Notes: generated by a model not told the origin, from the sequence alone. DNA of 33,021 nucleotides from Prorocentrum cordatum (GCA_963575745.1 CAUYUJ010016059.1:2757769-2790789), one strand, 5' to 3'. Counted from the stretch's first letter, positions 1 through 8,939 are shown. Made by a program: numbers and translations.

Positions 1-213
1 CGGTGGTGGTGGTGGTGGTGTGGTAGAGTGTGGTGGTGGTGGTAGTGGTGGTGGGTTTTCGTGGTGGTGGTGGTGCTGCTGCTGCTGTTGAGTTGTGGTG
101 GTGGTAGGTTGTGGTGGTGGTGGTGGTTGTGGTGGTCATGGTGGCTGTGGTGGTGGTGGTGGTTGTGTGGTGGGTTGAGGCGGTGGTGGTGGTGGTAGGT
201 GGCGGTGGTAGTG
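1..213. repeat. GGT/GTG microsatellite
   Basis: Almost uninterrupted GGT/GTG trinucleotide repeat with a short GCT interruption near 75-90. It begins at the window edge, so the true length is unknown. Reading frames across it give only poly-Val/Gly/Trp and are not genes. Confidence 0.95.
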
Positions 214-214
214 G

Positions 215-480
215 TGGTAATCATCGCTGCGTCCGCGCCGTCGCCGGCGCCAGCGCCGGCGCTACTGGCCGCCGCCAGCGCAGGCGCCAGCGCCACGGAG
301 GGGGGGTTTTAAACCCCCCCCTGGCGCAGGGGGGGGGGTTGAACCCCCCCGCCCCTCCCGCTGGCGGAGAGGTTGAACCCCCCCCCCCTTGGGCTGCCTG
401 TTGTCATTGTCGCTGCGTCCGCTGCTGGCGGCCGCCAGCGCCGGCGCCGGCGCCGGCCGGCGCCGGCGCCGGCGCCGAGG
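215..480. repeat. GCCGGC-rich palindromic cluster
   Basis: Repeated GCCGGCGCC/GCCAGCGCC blocks. The core at 438-475 is a perfect 38-bp palindrome built from CCGGCG units around a central GGCC. No coding signal is seen; predicted peptides are only Ala/Gly/Pro/Arg. Confidence 0.85.
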
Positions 481-545
481 GGGGAGGGGGGGTTTGAACC
501 CTCCCCCCCGCCCTTTGGGAGGGGGGGGGGGTTCGGGAGGGGGAG
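299..545. repeat. G-run/C-run palindromes with TTYRAA cores
   Basis: Several short palindromes in which a run of 5-9 G, a core such as TTTTAAA, TTGAA or TTTGAA, and a run of C follow one another (near 302-328, 330-357, 371-388 and 486-509). The runs could form G-quadruplex or hairpin structures. The stretch is non-coding. Confidence 0.8.
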
Positions 546-689
546 GGTTTGGGGCGGAGGGGAGTCCCCCTGGCTTTGATCGACGGCGCCGAGTGTTGGG
601 GGGGGTCCCACCCCCAGGTTCGAAACGCGCCGCCGAATGTTCCCAAGGCCAGCGCCCGTGAAACGCGTTCTCTCTCACATACGAATAAT

Positions 690-1560
690 CCATATTCGAC
701 GACAAAGATGTTTGGCATTTGTGCTCCGTTCCCTATCATATTCCTTTTCCCTTGCAGGTTGCATGCGTAAGACAATTTACACGTGAAAACAATAAGACAG
801 CTTACGCGAAACAACACGAAGGGAATTCAGACATAGAAATAGTAAGAACACGTCTGAGGACCACCATCCCTGTGCGACCCGTGGAAAATTGAGCCAACCA
901 AATTATAAATCATGCTTATAGTGTTGAATGGAAGTGTTCAGCTCGAAGATAATCTGCTTTTGCATCCTTTTCCCTATATTTTCAGGTTTGCTTACAACTA
1001 ATACAATAAGAGAAACTACGCTTGACGACAGTTAGAAGTACACTGAGGCTAGCGAAACGGAACCTAATAGTTACGATTGCTAGGAAGGCGTCATGCGATC
1101 AGCATCTTTGTGGCCCCCCTGATACTTTCCATGGTTCCAACAATGATACTCATCCTTGAAAGATTCCCCGAAACATGAACACCAACGGTTTTCGGCAGTC
1201 GCGCTCCTTTCCCGACCTGCCCCCGATGTCGTTGGAATCAAATGCGACGCGTGAAGACAATTCGGGAGCCAACGCAATAGAGACATTCACATTTAAACGC
1301 AATACGAAAATGTCGTGGGACCATCACCCTTGTGAGGCCCTGAAGAAACAACACAAACTAACGATTCCTGAAAGATCCACCTACCGAGCTGAATGTTTAA
1401 GATGTTCGGCATTCGCGCCTCTTTCCCGATCTTATCCGTATTCCCTTACAGGTACAACTTAAGCAACAATGTACACCTCAGAAGCACTATGCAAATTGTA
1501 CTTAAAACCAATATGAGAGTCAACCGCTCGAACAAAAGATGAGACACATCGTCTTGGGAC
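690..1560 (+). repeat. AT-richer tandem repeat, about 230 bp, four copies
   Basis: Four degenerate copies start near 705, 940, 1175 and 1400. Each has a core like GATGTTCGGCATT, a pyrimidine tract such as TTCCCTTRCAGGT or TATTTTCAGGT (not clear in copy 3), and, about 130-150 bases later in copies 1, 3 and 4, a GGACCAYCAYCC block (861, 1318, 1556). Base composition is clearly lower in GC than the flanks. No open frame spans the copies, so I see no gene here. Confidence 0.65.
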
Positions 1561-1568
1561 CACCTTTT

Positions 1569-1805
1569 CCACGAGGCGGCACGAACGGCAACGTGGCGCC
1601 AACCTCGGCCACTTCCCCGAGCGCACGTGGCGCCCACGCGGCGACACGAACGGCAGTGTGGCGCAACGTCGGTCGAGCCACCAAGCGCACGGGGCACCCA
1701 CGAACGCCCACGAGGCGGCATTAGCGGCATCGTGGCGCAACTTCGGCCGACCCAGCCAGCCAACGCAGCGCCCACGAGCACCCACGAGGCGGAATTGGGC
1801 AGCAA
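1569..1805 (+). repeat. CCACGAGGCGG tandem repeat, about 64-74 bp
   Basis: The block CCCACGAGGCGGCACGAACGG followed by GGCRnYGTGGCGCAAC recurs at 1569, 1633 and 1707, with a partial copy at 1781. The period is 64-74 bp. Both strands are open over short spans only because of the repeat; no gene is supported. Confidence 0.8.
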
Positions 1806-1879
1806 CCCGCCCACTTACGTAAGGGACAGAAGTAAGAACCCCTACGTGCAAACACTGTGTGGAATCTGTGAATTCGGCC

Positions 1880-2150
1880 TTTCGGGGCTCACTTGGGGTC
1901 TTCTCTTGCGGCGTCTTGTGGGCCTCTAGGGCCGTCTCCAGGCCACCTTGGGTGTCGTGGAACGCCTTTGACCCGAATCAGGGGCTTCTTAGATTGTCTC
2001 TGTAGGCTAGTACGGCTCCTTGGGGCCTTTGGGGGGCCTCGTGGTTCTGAACAGATCATCCGGCACGTTTCATACGCGCCCAGAACTTGAGCCGATTGGC
2101 CCTTGAAAATCTCGAATAACCCAAGGACGGAAGAGTCAAAGGAGTTGAGG
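1880..2150 (-). repeat. Degenerate CTTGGGG/CCAAG dispersed repeat, copy 1
   Basis: A run of short imperfect units resembling CTTGGGGTC, CCTTGGG and GGGCCTC, ending in a segment with CCCTTGAAAATCTCGAA. The same texture occurs at 3615-3745 and, in the opposite orientation (CCAAGAGG, CTCCAAG), at 6500-6810 and 12385-12670. It looks like a dispersed non-coding family. Confidence 0.5.
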
Positions 2151-2186
2151 ACATTCCAACTCGTCAGGGCATATGTGTATACCTTT

Positions 2187-2240
2187 ACATATATATATAT
2201 ATATACACGGGAAAAGGTGTGTATATATATATATATATGT
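2187..2240. repeat. Perfect TA-rich hairpin
   Basis: Two 22-bp arms (2187-2208 and 2219-2240) are exact reverse complements, consisting of ACA, a TA run and CAC ends, separated by a 10-base loop GGGAAAAGGT. It can form a stem-loop or cruciform. Confidence 0.9.
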
Positions 2241-2309
2241 ACATGTGCGGGTTGAGCCAGCGCGTAAGGCATCAGTTGGATCAGGGGCAATTCCAGAGCG
2301 AATGCTACA

Positions 2310-2363
2310 GCAGCTGCGACAAGAGCAACGCCAGACTATAACGTAGCAGCTGCGACAAGAGCA
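2310..2363 (+). repeat. Two-copy 36-bp repeat (GCAGCTGCGACAAGAGCA)
   Basis: The 18-mer GCAGCTGCGACAAGAGCA occurs at 2310-2327 and again at 2346-2363 with a period of 36 bp. The flanks are Ala-codon-like but no supported frame is present. Confidence 0.8.
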
Positions 2364-2689
2364 GCAGCTGCGTTTACCACAACGTTGCCGACCCTCGGAG
2401 CAACACCGTGCTCAGCGACGTCACCCCCGTTAATTAACGATGAGGACCAGCTGATGCTTGGTTTGTTTCGTAGGTGTGTCCAATGATCTCGGCGCGCCTC
2501 GGGGACACTATGGCAATGTCTGTTCACATCCAGAGACGCATGCGTGTAATTCCCAGCGTCTTGTTGCGCCGCCTGTGGCGCCAGGGCACGCCTGGGCCCC
2601 CCCAAGCGGCATTGGCATCGCAGCCTGCGGGGTCGTAGTGGTTGTCGCAATGGCACGGCCGCGCCGCCCGTAACGCTTGTGCCCGCACG

Positions 2690-3180
2690 GGGCCCCCGCA
2701 CGACACTCTTTCTGCAGATTCTAGCTTGCAGTTTTTGTCATGACGGCACGACGGCACGCTGGCCGATCCATCGTTACGCTCGCTCAGGGCGTTCGGTTAA
2801 GGCTTTTGCATGCGTTTGCCTTTCTTGTCTCGCCCAGTCCGTTCGTCGCCGTTTTTTACTCGTGTCTCTTCGTCATCGCTTCTTGTCCCCCTCCCTATGT
2901 CTCCCATGCCCCTGCCTTCCTGGCGTTGTGTCTGTCCGCTACCTCCTGCTTGCCGTCCGCTGTCCGCTCCACGTTTTCATCTCCCTCCATTGGCGCCTGC
3001 GTACTTGGCGACGTGTCGTGTAACGTTCCCACATTGCTTGGCGGTCTTCAGTCTCACCTTCTGGGTTGTCGACGTTCAATGCAGATTGGTATTTTCGCTT
3101 TTCGACGTTCACTCGAGAGTTCTGCTTATTGGTCTGCTCACGGTCTGCCCGTCCTTTGCATGAGGAAGGGATTATTTAAT
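2690..3180. other. Pyrimidine-biased stretch without recognised gene
   Basis: The plus strand is rich in CTT, TCC and CGT words. A 199-codon open frame at 2740-3339 runs through it and into neighbouring repeats, but its product has no recognisable domain and the composition explains it. I see no gene. Confidence 0.4.
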
Positions 3181-3206
3181 TCCTCGAGTTTTCTCCAGCT
3201 CATACA

Positions 3207-3262
3207 TAGTTTCCAGCTGGCGCCGAGTGGAAAGCGTCCACCGTTCTGCCTGGGAGCTGTTT
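3207..3262 (+). repeat. Hairpin repeat family GTGGA-N5-TCCAC, copy a
   Basis: The segment TTTCCAGCTGGCGCCGAG, then GTGGA, AAGCG, TCCAC (stem-loop 3227-3241), then CGTTCTGCCTGGGAGCTGTT. It is nearly identical to 4124-4172 and more loosely matches copies at 4200-4255, 6105-6195 and 11570-11640. Confidence 0.85.
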
Positions 3263-3273
3263 CTGTTATTGCG

Positions 3274-3303
3274 AAGGCCTTACGGCCAGTGCCGCCGACC
3301 CTG
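3274..3303 (+). repeat. 30-bp block shared exactly with 21331-21360
   Basis: Thirty bases beginning AAGGCCTTACGGCCAG and ending CCGACCCTG are identical to 21331-21360, about 18 kb away. Both lie shortly upstream of a GGA tract and in one frame would encode KALRPVPPTL. Whether it is coding or a conserved repeat core cannot be settled here. Confidence 0.9.
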
Positions 3304-3337
3304 AAGACGACGAAGATGAAAACGAGCGGGGGGGGGT

Positions 3338-3535
3338 AGGAGGCGGAGGAGGAGAAGGAGTGGGGGGGGGAAGAGGAAGGGTGGAGGAGGCGGATGAGGG
3401 AGGAGGGGGGGGGAAGGATGAGGAGGAGAAGCAGGAGGAGGAGGAAGAGGAGGAGGAGGAGGAGGAGGAGGAGGAGGAGGAGGAGTGGGGGATCAGCGAG
3501 AAGAATGCGGAGGAGGAGGAGGAGGAAACAAGTAG
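3338..3535 (+). repeat. GGA/GAG purine tract
   Basis: Roughly 200 bases of nearly pure purine GAGGAGG repeat with G-run interruptions. Poly-Glu or poly-Arg reading frames here are artefacts. Confidence 0.95.
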
Positions 3536-3614
3536 GAGCAATCAATTCTGGAGGCCTCGGCTCTCGACGGAAATGGGAGGGAGAGGTCGGGGACAAAACC
3601 TTTTCGAAAATCAA

Positions 3615-3745
3615 TGAATATGGCCTCTCCGGGCCTTCTTGAGAGTCCTTGTGGGGCTCTTTTGACACGTCTGAGGGTCGCTTTTGGCTGTCCTTAGGCG
3701 TTCTTGGGCTGTCTTGTGGGGCTTGGGCCGTGCAGGGGCGCTCTT
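3615..3745 (-). repeat. Degenerate CTTGGG dispersed repeat, copy 2
   Basis: Units such as CTTCTTGAGAGTCCTTGTGGGGC and CTTGGGCTGTCTTGTGGGGC (written here as texture, not as exact repeats) match the family at 1880-2150. The orientation is the same as there. No gene is seen. Confidence 0.5.
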
Positions 3746-4116
3746 GCAGATCCGTCGTGGCGACCCCCCCCCTCCAGCGCATCTACAGAGGGCCCCTCTG
3801 TAAAAGCCGCAAGCGGGGGATGGCATTTTGACCCCGGACCCCCCTCCACCAGGACCCCCCCCCGGGACCCTCCCCCAGCCCTCGGCGGGGAAGGGATCAT
3901 GGGGAAGGGGCTTCCCTTCGACTCAATGACAACGTTGTCAATTTCGCTTTGGCTGGGTTGCTTCATTTCGCTTTGGCTGGCGCGCTTGAGGACGAGGGCC
4001 CAGGGAAAGAGGGGGGAGCGGCGACGGACCCAGAAAAGACGACGACGAGCACGTATGCACAAGGACAACAACCACGACGAACAACGCATTCCCCACGCCG
4101 ACAGGGTCGGCGGATT
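3746..4116. other. C/G-run-rich stretch, no gene recognised
   Basis: It contains several C runs (3766-3772, 3839-3845, 3855-3863) and a local direct repeat of TTTCGCTTTGGCTGG at 3940 and 3965. Open frames on both strands give compositionally odd peptides with no domain. Confidence 0.4.
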
Positions 4117-4123
4117 ATGAGTT

Positions 4124-4260
4124 TCCAGCTGGCGCCGAGTGGAAAGCGTCCACCGTTCTGCTTGGGAGCTGTTTCTTGTATTATGTGTTCTCACTCCTGC
4201 ATGTTGTGCAGCTTGCGCCGAGCGGAACACGTCGACCGTTCTGCCTTGGAGCTGTTGGTC
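4124..4260 (+). repeat. Hairpin repeat family, copies b and c in tandem
   Basis: Copy b (stem-loop 4139-4153) repeats copy a almost exactly. Copy c follows with GCGGA-ACACG-TCGAC (4222-4236) in place of GTGGA-N5-TCCAC. The linker between them contains TATTATGTGTTCTCACT, which recurs at about 11549-11565 beside another family member. Confidence 0.8.
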
Positions 4261-4285
4261 CTACTACTATGCGGGCCGAACTTCC

Positions 4286-4625
4286 GTACAATGGCCGAAA
4301 GTCCGTCCAAACGGCGCTCTCGCTTCGGCGCGGGCAGCACACCGCCAGCGTCACCTGCACGCCGTGGCCAGTTTAAGAGCGAGTCGTTGTGAGGATTTCT
4401 CAGCAAAAACCGGCTTTCTTGGTTCAGATGGGGGGGCTGGACGACATGGGCGAATTAACGCAACGCACGTTTGGCGGAAGTCCAAATCGGAGCGATGTCC
4501 CGGCAGATTGGGCCAGTTTGATTGCCGCCAGGTTCCGTCGAACGCGTGCGGAGCAAGGGTCCGACGGTGACAACGGATCATTGTGTAGGGAGTTGCACGT
4601 TTCGTGGAGTATGTTGCGGTGTTGA
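4286..4625 (+). pseudogene. Possible broken short coding fragment
   Basis: A frame beginning at an ATG near 4291 reads MAESPSKRRSRFGAGSTPPA and ends with a stop near 4390. One base shift joins it to a frame with ISQQKPAFLVQMGGLDDMGE and PADWASLIAARFRRTRAEQG, ending at 4625. Residue composition is more protein-like than the surrounding repeats, but I recognise no family and see no promoter or splice signal that decides the matter. It could equally be chance. Confidence 0.2.
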
Positions 4626-4682
4626 TTCCCACGTTTTGCGTCGTGAATGTTTGTTATCCGTGTCGCGTTTCCTTTTGCTCAT

Positions 4683-4750
4683 TCCCTCCTCCTCCTCTTC
4701 CTCCTCCTTCTACTCCTCCTCCTCCTTATCCTCCTCCTCCCTCCTTCCCC
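4683..4750 (+). repeat. TCC pyrimidine tract
   Basis: A run of TCC/TTC triplets about 65 bases long, the complement in sense of the GGA tract at 3338-3535. Poly-Ser/Pro/Leu reading frames are not genes. Confidence 0.9.
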
Positions 4751-4809
4751 ATATCACGATCAGAATCATCGCGATGCGACAGGCATAGCACTTGGGCAAT
4801 ACAAGGGGG

Positions 4810-5110
4810 TGCCGCCAGGGGATAGGTCACTTACCGGTTCGTGCCCAGATTGTGGGGATGTCTTCAGCGATTCGCTTGTTTCACGGATGTAGGCGCGTGT
4901 TTTTCAGGGCCGCGTGGTGTCCACGATGTCGCAACAAACGTGGTTGGGCGCCACAATCGGGAGCGGCCACAGGGTGGGACATGTGCCCGTTGGCGCCCAG
5001 CATTCGGGGATATTTGACGCGAGACGCTAGCTCCTTGAGGTGGGCGTGCTTTTTTTTCAGGGCCGCCACGAAGAAAGCGAATATTTGGACCAGTCCCGGC
5101 AGTCGCCGCT
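4810..5110 (+). repeat. 150-bp tandem repeat, block 1 (two copies)
   Basis: Each unit has a GTGCCCAGATTGTGGGGAT-like block, then about 45-60 bases on a T-tract ending CAG followed by GGCCGC (AG at 4906-4907 and 5059-5060, 153 bases apart). The same unit recurs at 7120-7760 and 10500-10930. Confidence 0.75.
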
Positions 5111-5187
5111 GTAGTGAGGTGACCGTCGGATCGATTATTTTGTTGTCGATTTGTTTGGCGTGTATCGTTCAAACCTTGAGGGCAGCT

Positions 5188-5312
5188 CAGCGTTGGCAGA
5201 TTTTGCGCGGCGGTTGCACGACGACGGTGGGCGCACCATAGAACCCTTCATGACAGCCCATCGTTGTCAAGATTTCCGTGGCGGTTGTAAGACGAGCGTG
5301 GGCACGGTGGTC
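5188..5312 (+). repeat. Two-copy 74-bp tandem repeat
   Basis: GTTGGCAGATTTTGCGCGGCGG-like text near 5190 recurs near 5264 as GTTGTCAAGATTTCCGTGGCGG, each followed by GTTG, GACGA and GTGGGC. The short open frame across it has no recognisable product. Confidence 0.6.
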
Positions 5313-5389
5313 GCGCGCATTTGGGTGTTCGCATTCGTTATGGTGCTCGCATGTGGTTGGCTAGACGTAAAATTTATGTAGGTTTTGGA

Positions 5390-5640
5390 GAATCTTTGAT
5401 ACGCCTTGGCTAGGTCGTGGGCGGGCCTTCACTGGGTATCAGCTCTTGAAATGCCGCCAGGTAGGCCTGAGGCATGCATTGGATAGACCGTCGGGCTGAC
5501 CTTGGGCAGGCCTGGGGGTTCGTGGGCAGGCATTGGGCAGGTGGCATTGGATTTGCTCCAGGTGGGCCTTGGACGCTCTGGGTCGTCTAGTCCTTGGGTA
5601 GGCGTAGAGTGCGTGAGGGGTGTGCCGAAATCAGGCCCAT
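5390..5640 (+). repeat. GGGCAGGCNTTGG short-unit repeat region
   Basis: Words such as GGGCAGGCCTGG, GGGCAGGCATTGG, GGTGGGCCTTGG and TTGGGTAGGCG recur at irregular 20-40 base spacing. I see no gene in this stretch. Confidence 0.55.
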
Positions 5641-5882
5641 TGAGCCGTCTTGAGAGGTAGCTGTTTCTTATGTCTTGTTTCGCCGATCGGCGCGGGCCCC
5701 CGCTCCCCCCTCCCCAAAGACCAGATCTTGGTTGCTTTTAGCGGCTGCTTCAAGCGGGTGGATCAAGCACTGGGGCCCGCCCCCCCACCTCCCCCCGGGT
5801 GGGCACCCAAGCTGCTGCTGTGCGTGTGTGCGTTGTTCTCTCGAGGCTCCCCTCTGGAAATGAAAGAAAGATATGCAGCCAG

Positions 5883-6047
5883 TCACCACCCACCAAACCA
5901 CCCCAACCCAACCCGAAGGCCCCAATTTATCCTCGATTTCCAGTTGGGGGGGGTCGTGCAACATCGAGAAAACACATATGGAACCCGTACCCCCCCCAAC
6001 CCGAAATTCGGGTCTTCGGGTTGGGTTGGGGTGGTCTGGTAGGTAGT
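5883..6047. mobile_element. MITE-like foldback element with CAGCCAG flanks
   Basis: The left arm contains CCACCCCAACCCAACCCGAAG and the right arm (6010-6049) its reverse complement. Over the best 31 bases the arms agree at 29, and weaker symmetry continues inward through GGCCCCAATTTAT versus GACCCGAATTTC. The element is bounded by CAGCCAG at 5876-5882 and again at 6048-6054, which may be a target-site duplication. It carries no protein. Non-autonomous DNA element or introner-like element are the two readings; the boundaries are approximate. Confidence 0.65.
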
Positions 6048-6104
6048 CAGCCAGCTGAAGTGGGATCATGCGGAATCCTTTTTAGACCTGCGGTCAGCTG
6101 TCTT

Positions 6105-6195
6105 TTTCATTGCTGCACGCCGAGTGGAGAACGTCCACCGCGTCGGCACCGAGTATACTTTGTCGCGTTGCATGCCGAGTGGAGCTCGTCCACCG
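6105..6195 (+). repeat. Hairpin repeat family, copies d1 and d2
   Basis: Two stem-loops, GTGGA-GAACG-TCCAC (6124-6138) and GTGGA-GCTCG-TCCAC (6179-6193), each preceded by GCCGA and followed by CGC. Stem bases match copies a and b while the loop bases differ. Confidence 0.8.
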
Positions 6196-6239
6196 CGCCC
6201 GCAACACCTCCTGTGCTGCGTGGAATGAGATTTCACTGG

Positions 6240-6500
6240 TCCGCCAAAAAGGGGGATGGAAATGAGAGGGATTGAGAGGGCTTGCTGAGAGTAGAATGCA
6301 GGATTAAGGTCGATTGGGGCTCATGGCATGCATCCGTGGGGACATAGAGGGAGGGTACGATTTGCTGATTGATCTTGATTGATGAAAGTCTTTCTGCGCT
6401 CCGATGCTGCGAACCCAAGACCGTCGCCACATCTTGCTAGAACCAAAGCAAGCAAGCGCAGCGCGCGCGTGGTTTTAGTTGTTCTTGCATCGGAAACCTA
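6240..6500. other. Intervening sequence, no gene recognised
   Basis: It contains GGGATTGAGAGGG-type short repeats and GCAAGCAAGCGCAGCGCGCGCG. No frame above background and no RNA gene features were seen. Confidence 0.4.
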
Positions 6501-6810
6501 CTCCCAGAAGCCCTGGGGCTGCAGCACACCAGGGTCACCCAGAATCGCCTAAGGGCCCCCTCCAGTCCCGGGGCCTACCCTGAGCCTCCCCGGAGCTTCC
6601 GCGGAGTCCCTCCGGGACCCCCAGAGTTCCCAGATAAGTCCCAAGGGAGTCCAAGACGGCCCAAGACGGCTCCAAGAGGACCCCCAAGGCGGCCCCAAGA
6701 GACGAAGACCGTACCATTATGTCAGGAAGCCGTATGTGTTTGGATGTCTTACCAGCGTCCAAGACGTTCCAAGAGGCCCCAGAGATCGTCCCAAGATGGC
6801 CCAAGAGGAG
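6500..6810 (+). repeat. Degenerate CCAAGAGG dispersed repeat, copy 3
   Basis: Units such as GGCCCAAGACGGCTCCAAGA and CAAGAGGACCCCCAAGG recur through the region, the reverse-orientation equivalent of the CTTGG texture at 1880 and 3615. The same texture returns at 12385-12670. Confidence 0.55.
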
Positions 6811-7083
6811 GGACTGAGGACTGGCGACAGCGACGACGACGACGACGACAGCGTCTCACACACGTCGGCCGAGTTTTGCTCTTTGTTGAAATATACCTTA
6901 CGGTTAAGTCTCTCAGTTTCGCCCGTCGTCAGCGTTTCATGCGTGGCGGGTAACCGATTTTATCGATGCGTTGTTGTAATGTTGAGAGGTGGTTTCCTTT
7001 GAAGACTTGGCTGCTGGTATCGTTGTTTATGTTTGTATTATCGGTTCCTCAGGCGTGTGCTGGGAGTGAAATTCTTGGGCACC

Positions 7084-7084
<1 letters not shown>

Positions 7085-7113
<29 letters not shown>
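7085..7113 (+). repeat. GA dinucleotide microsatellite
   Basis: About 14 GA units immediately upstream of the second block of the 150-bp array. Confidence 0.95.
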
Positions 7114-7118
<5 letters not shown>

Positions 7119-7119
7119 C

Positions 7120-7760
7120 GTCAGAGGGTCGGACACTTGCCCGTTGGCGCCCAGATTTGTGGGGACGTCCCCTGCGAACAGATGGCTTTTGGAAGTTAGA
7201 CATGTGTTTTCAGGCCGTGGCAATCGCGGTGTAGCAGTCATCACTTTTGGGCGCCACAGGGGGGAGGCGCCAATGGGTAGATCATGGGTGCGTTCGCGCC
7301 CAGATTGTGGGGAGATGTCAATTGAAACGTTTGTTTTGGGAATGTCGGCGCGTCTCTTTTTAGGGCCGCGGAGTCGCCGCGACGACGTAGTAGACATACG
7401 ACTTGGGCACTACAAGAATTAGCCGCCAGGGGGCAGGACACTTGCGCGTGAGTGCCCAGATAGTGGGGATATATCACGCGACGCGCTGGTTGTTGAGAGG
7501 TAAACGTGTCTTTGTACAGGGTTGCGTGATAATTGCGATGTGATGGCGAGTGGGACACTTACCCATTGGCGCCCAGCTTGTGGGGATGCCTCAAGCGGAC
7601 CTCTGGTCTTTATGTTTTGATTGTGTTTGTAATTGTTCAGGGTTGCCTGGTCGTCGTGAAATAGCAGGCGTGGCACTGGGGGATCGCAGGGGGGGGCGCG
7701 CTAGGGGGTACATCACGGGCGCTGTCGCGTTCATATTGCGAGGGTATGTCGGTCCACCCG
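7120..7760 (+). repeat. 150-bp tandem repeat, block 2 (four to five copies)
   Basis: The GCGCCCAG anchor lies at 7147, 7296, about 7452 and 7569. The T-tract/AG/GG junction lies at 7212-7213, 7362-7363, 7518-7519 and 7639-7640, so the periods are 150, 156 and 121. Units also share GCCAGGGGGNNGGACACTTG. No long frame is conserved between units, so this is satellite-like, not a gene family. Confidence 0.8.
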
Positions 7761-7814
7761 GTTTCTTACATACCCGCTCTGTGTCCGACGCTCGAAGAAA
7801 TGATTCGCAATGAA

Positions 7815-7893
7815 AATGAGCGTGGGTGAGGAGGACCAGGAGAAGGAGGAGGGTGAAACGGAGGAGGAAGAGGAGGAGGAGGAGGAGGACCTC
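7815..7893 (+). repeat. GGA/GAG purine tract
   Basis: About 75 bases of GAGGAGG-type repeat. A 154-codon frame begins inside it and runs into duplicated sequence; I do not regard it as a gene. Confidence 0.9.
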
Positions 7894-8089
7894 GCCGATG
7901 CATACATGGTGATCTCTCGTGTCGAAGGATTTTCCTGCCGTCGCCTGTGCAGCATTTCGCTCTTGAAAGGATCTACCTCGCCTGCACTTGGCCTGTGCAC
8001 TCCATGCCCGTCTGAGTCTCTTCCTCCCCCCTCTCCAGCGCCCTCCCGTTCGTTGCTCAAATCCTCCTTTTCCCTATTGGTTCTCTTTG

Positions 8090-8790
8090 GTTCCTCCGCT
8101 TTTTATTATGCCACGCAGATTTGGTTGGCCACTTGGGCTTCGGGGCGCGGTGCAGTTAACAGCGTTTCGTCCGCCAGGCCTCGTTTGGGGTGGATTGGTT
8201 TGCGCTGCGTTCCAGGCGCATTTGTCGTTGCTCCAGTTAACACTGCGCTGCTGCCGCGCGGTGGCGCGTTGTAGCGCGTTCTTTCCTTCTCCCTCCTCGC
8301 GCCCTTCCTTTCTGCCCCCCCGCCCCCCCGTTTTGTCGGCGGGTGCGCGCGGGATGGCGCCCCCTTTTTTGCTTCCCCCCGCCTCCCCCGCGGCGGCGCC
8401 GACGGCGCTCCGAGCCCAGCGCGGAGGTGTCCGGGCCAGGCTTCGGCGGCCGATTGGGGCGGGAGGCTTGACGCTGCACCCCTGCCTTGCGGGGGGGGGT
8501 ATTGTTGTTGCTCCTCTTCCTGGTTCGTCCGTTCCTTTTCCTCCCTCCTCACCGACCCTGCCTTGCCATTCACGATCGCTGGAAACACGCGCTACCCCCT
8601 TCTGTGGCGCCAAAGGTGCGAGGAACTCGCAAAGCGATTGCGCCGAGACTTTTGGCTGCGCGGTTGGGTTGGTTGGTAGCCCCGGTCTCTGCTCCCGTTG
8701 CTGTCGGGTACCAATATACGATTGCAAAGTACATTCCCTTTCCAAACCTCACGGCCGCACTGCGGGGACGTTTCAAGTGCTGCTGTTGTG
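8090..8790 (+). repeat. Segmental direct repeat, copy 1
   Basis: It shares long diverged stretches in the same order with 9400-10010: GCAGATTTGGTTGGCC versus GCGGATTTGGCTGGCC, then a TTAACAGCG/TTAGCAGCG word, CGCCAGGC, GCCGCGCGGTGGCGCGTT versus GCCGCGCGGTGGTGCGTT, and a GGTTGGGTTGGTTGG tail. Reading frames up to 272 codons exist here but disagree between the two copies in product and frame. Confidence 0.65.
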
Positions 8791-8939
8791 TTTGATGGTT
8801 GGGTGATTGGTTGGTCTGGTCAGCGCGGCTCTCCCCCGACCGAATGATTGGCAGCGGGGGGGTTTTCCCCGAATGGGCGCACGACGTGGTATTCACTGGG
8901 CCTACTCAAGTGTTTACCAGTCCTGCGGTGTTCGCGCAG

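Noticed and set aside
612-634. GGTTCGAAACG resembling a tRNA B box
   Set aside because: No matching A box, acceptor stem or cloverleaf could be built around it; it is one of several TTCGAA/TTGAA cores between G and C runs.
262-817. Overlapping Pro/Gly/Arg-rich frames on both strands
   Set aside because: They are products of GCCGGC and G/C-run repeats with no domain and conflicting strands.
2084-2101. CTTGAGCCGATTGG as a minus-strand relict leader
   Set aside because: The match is limited to GGCTCAAG plus a few bases and lies inside a degenerate repeat.
4810-7760. 150-bp units as a tandem gene family, as dinoflagellates often have
   Set aside because: No frame is conserved from unit to unit, and unit lengths vary by non-multiples of three.
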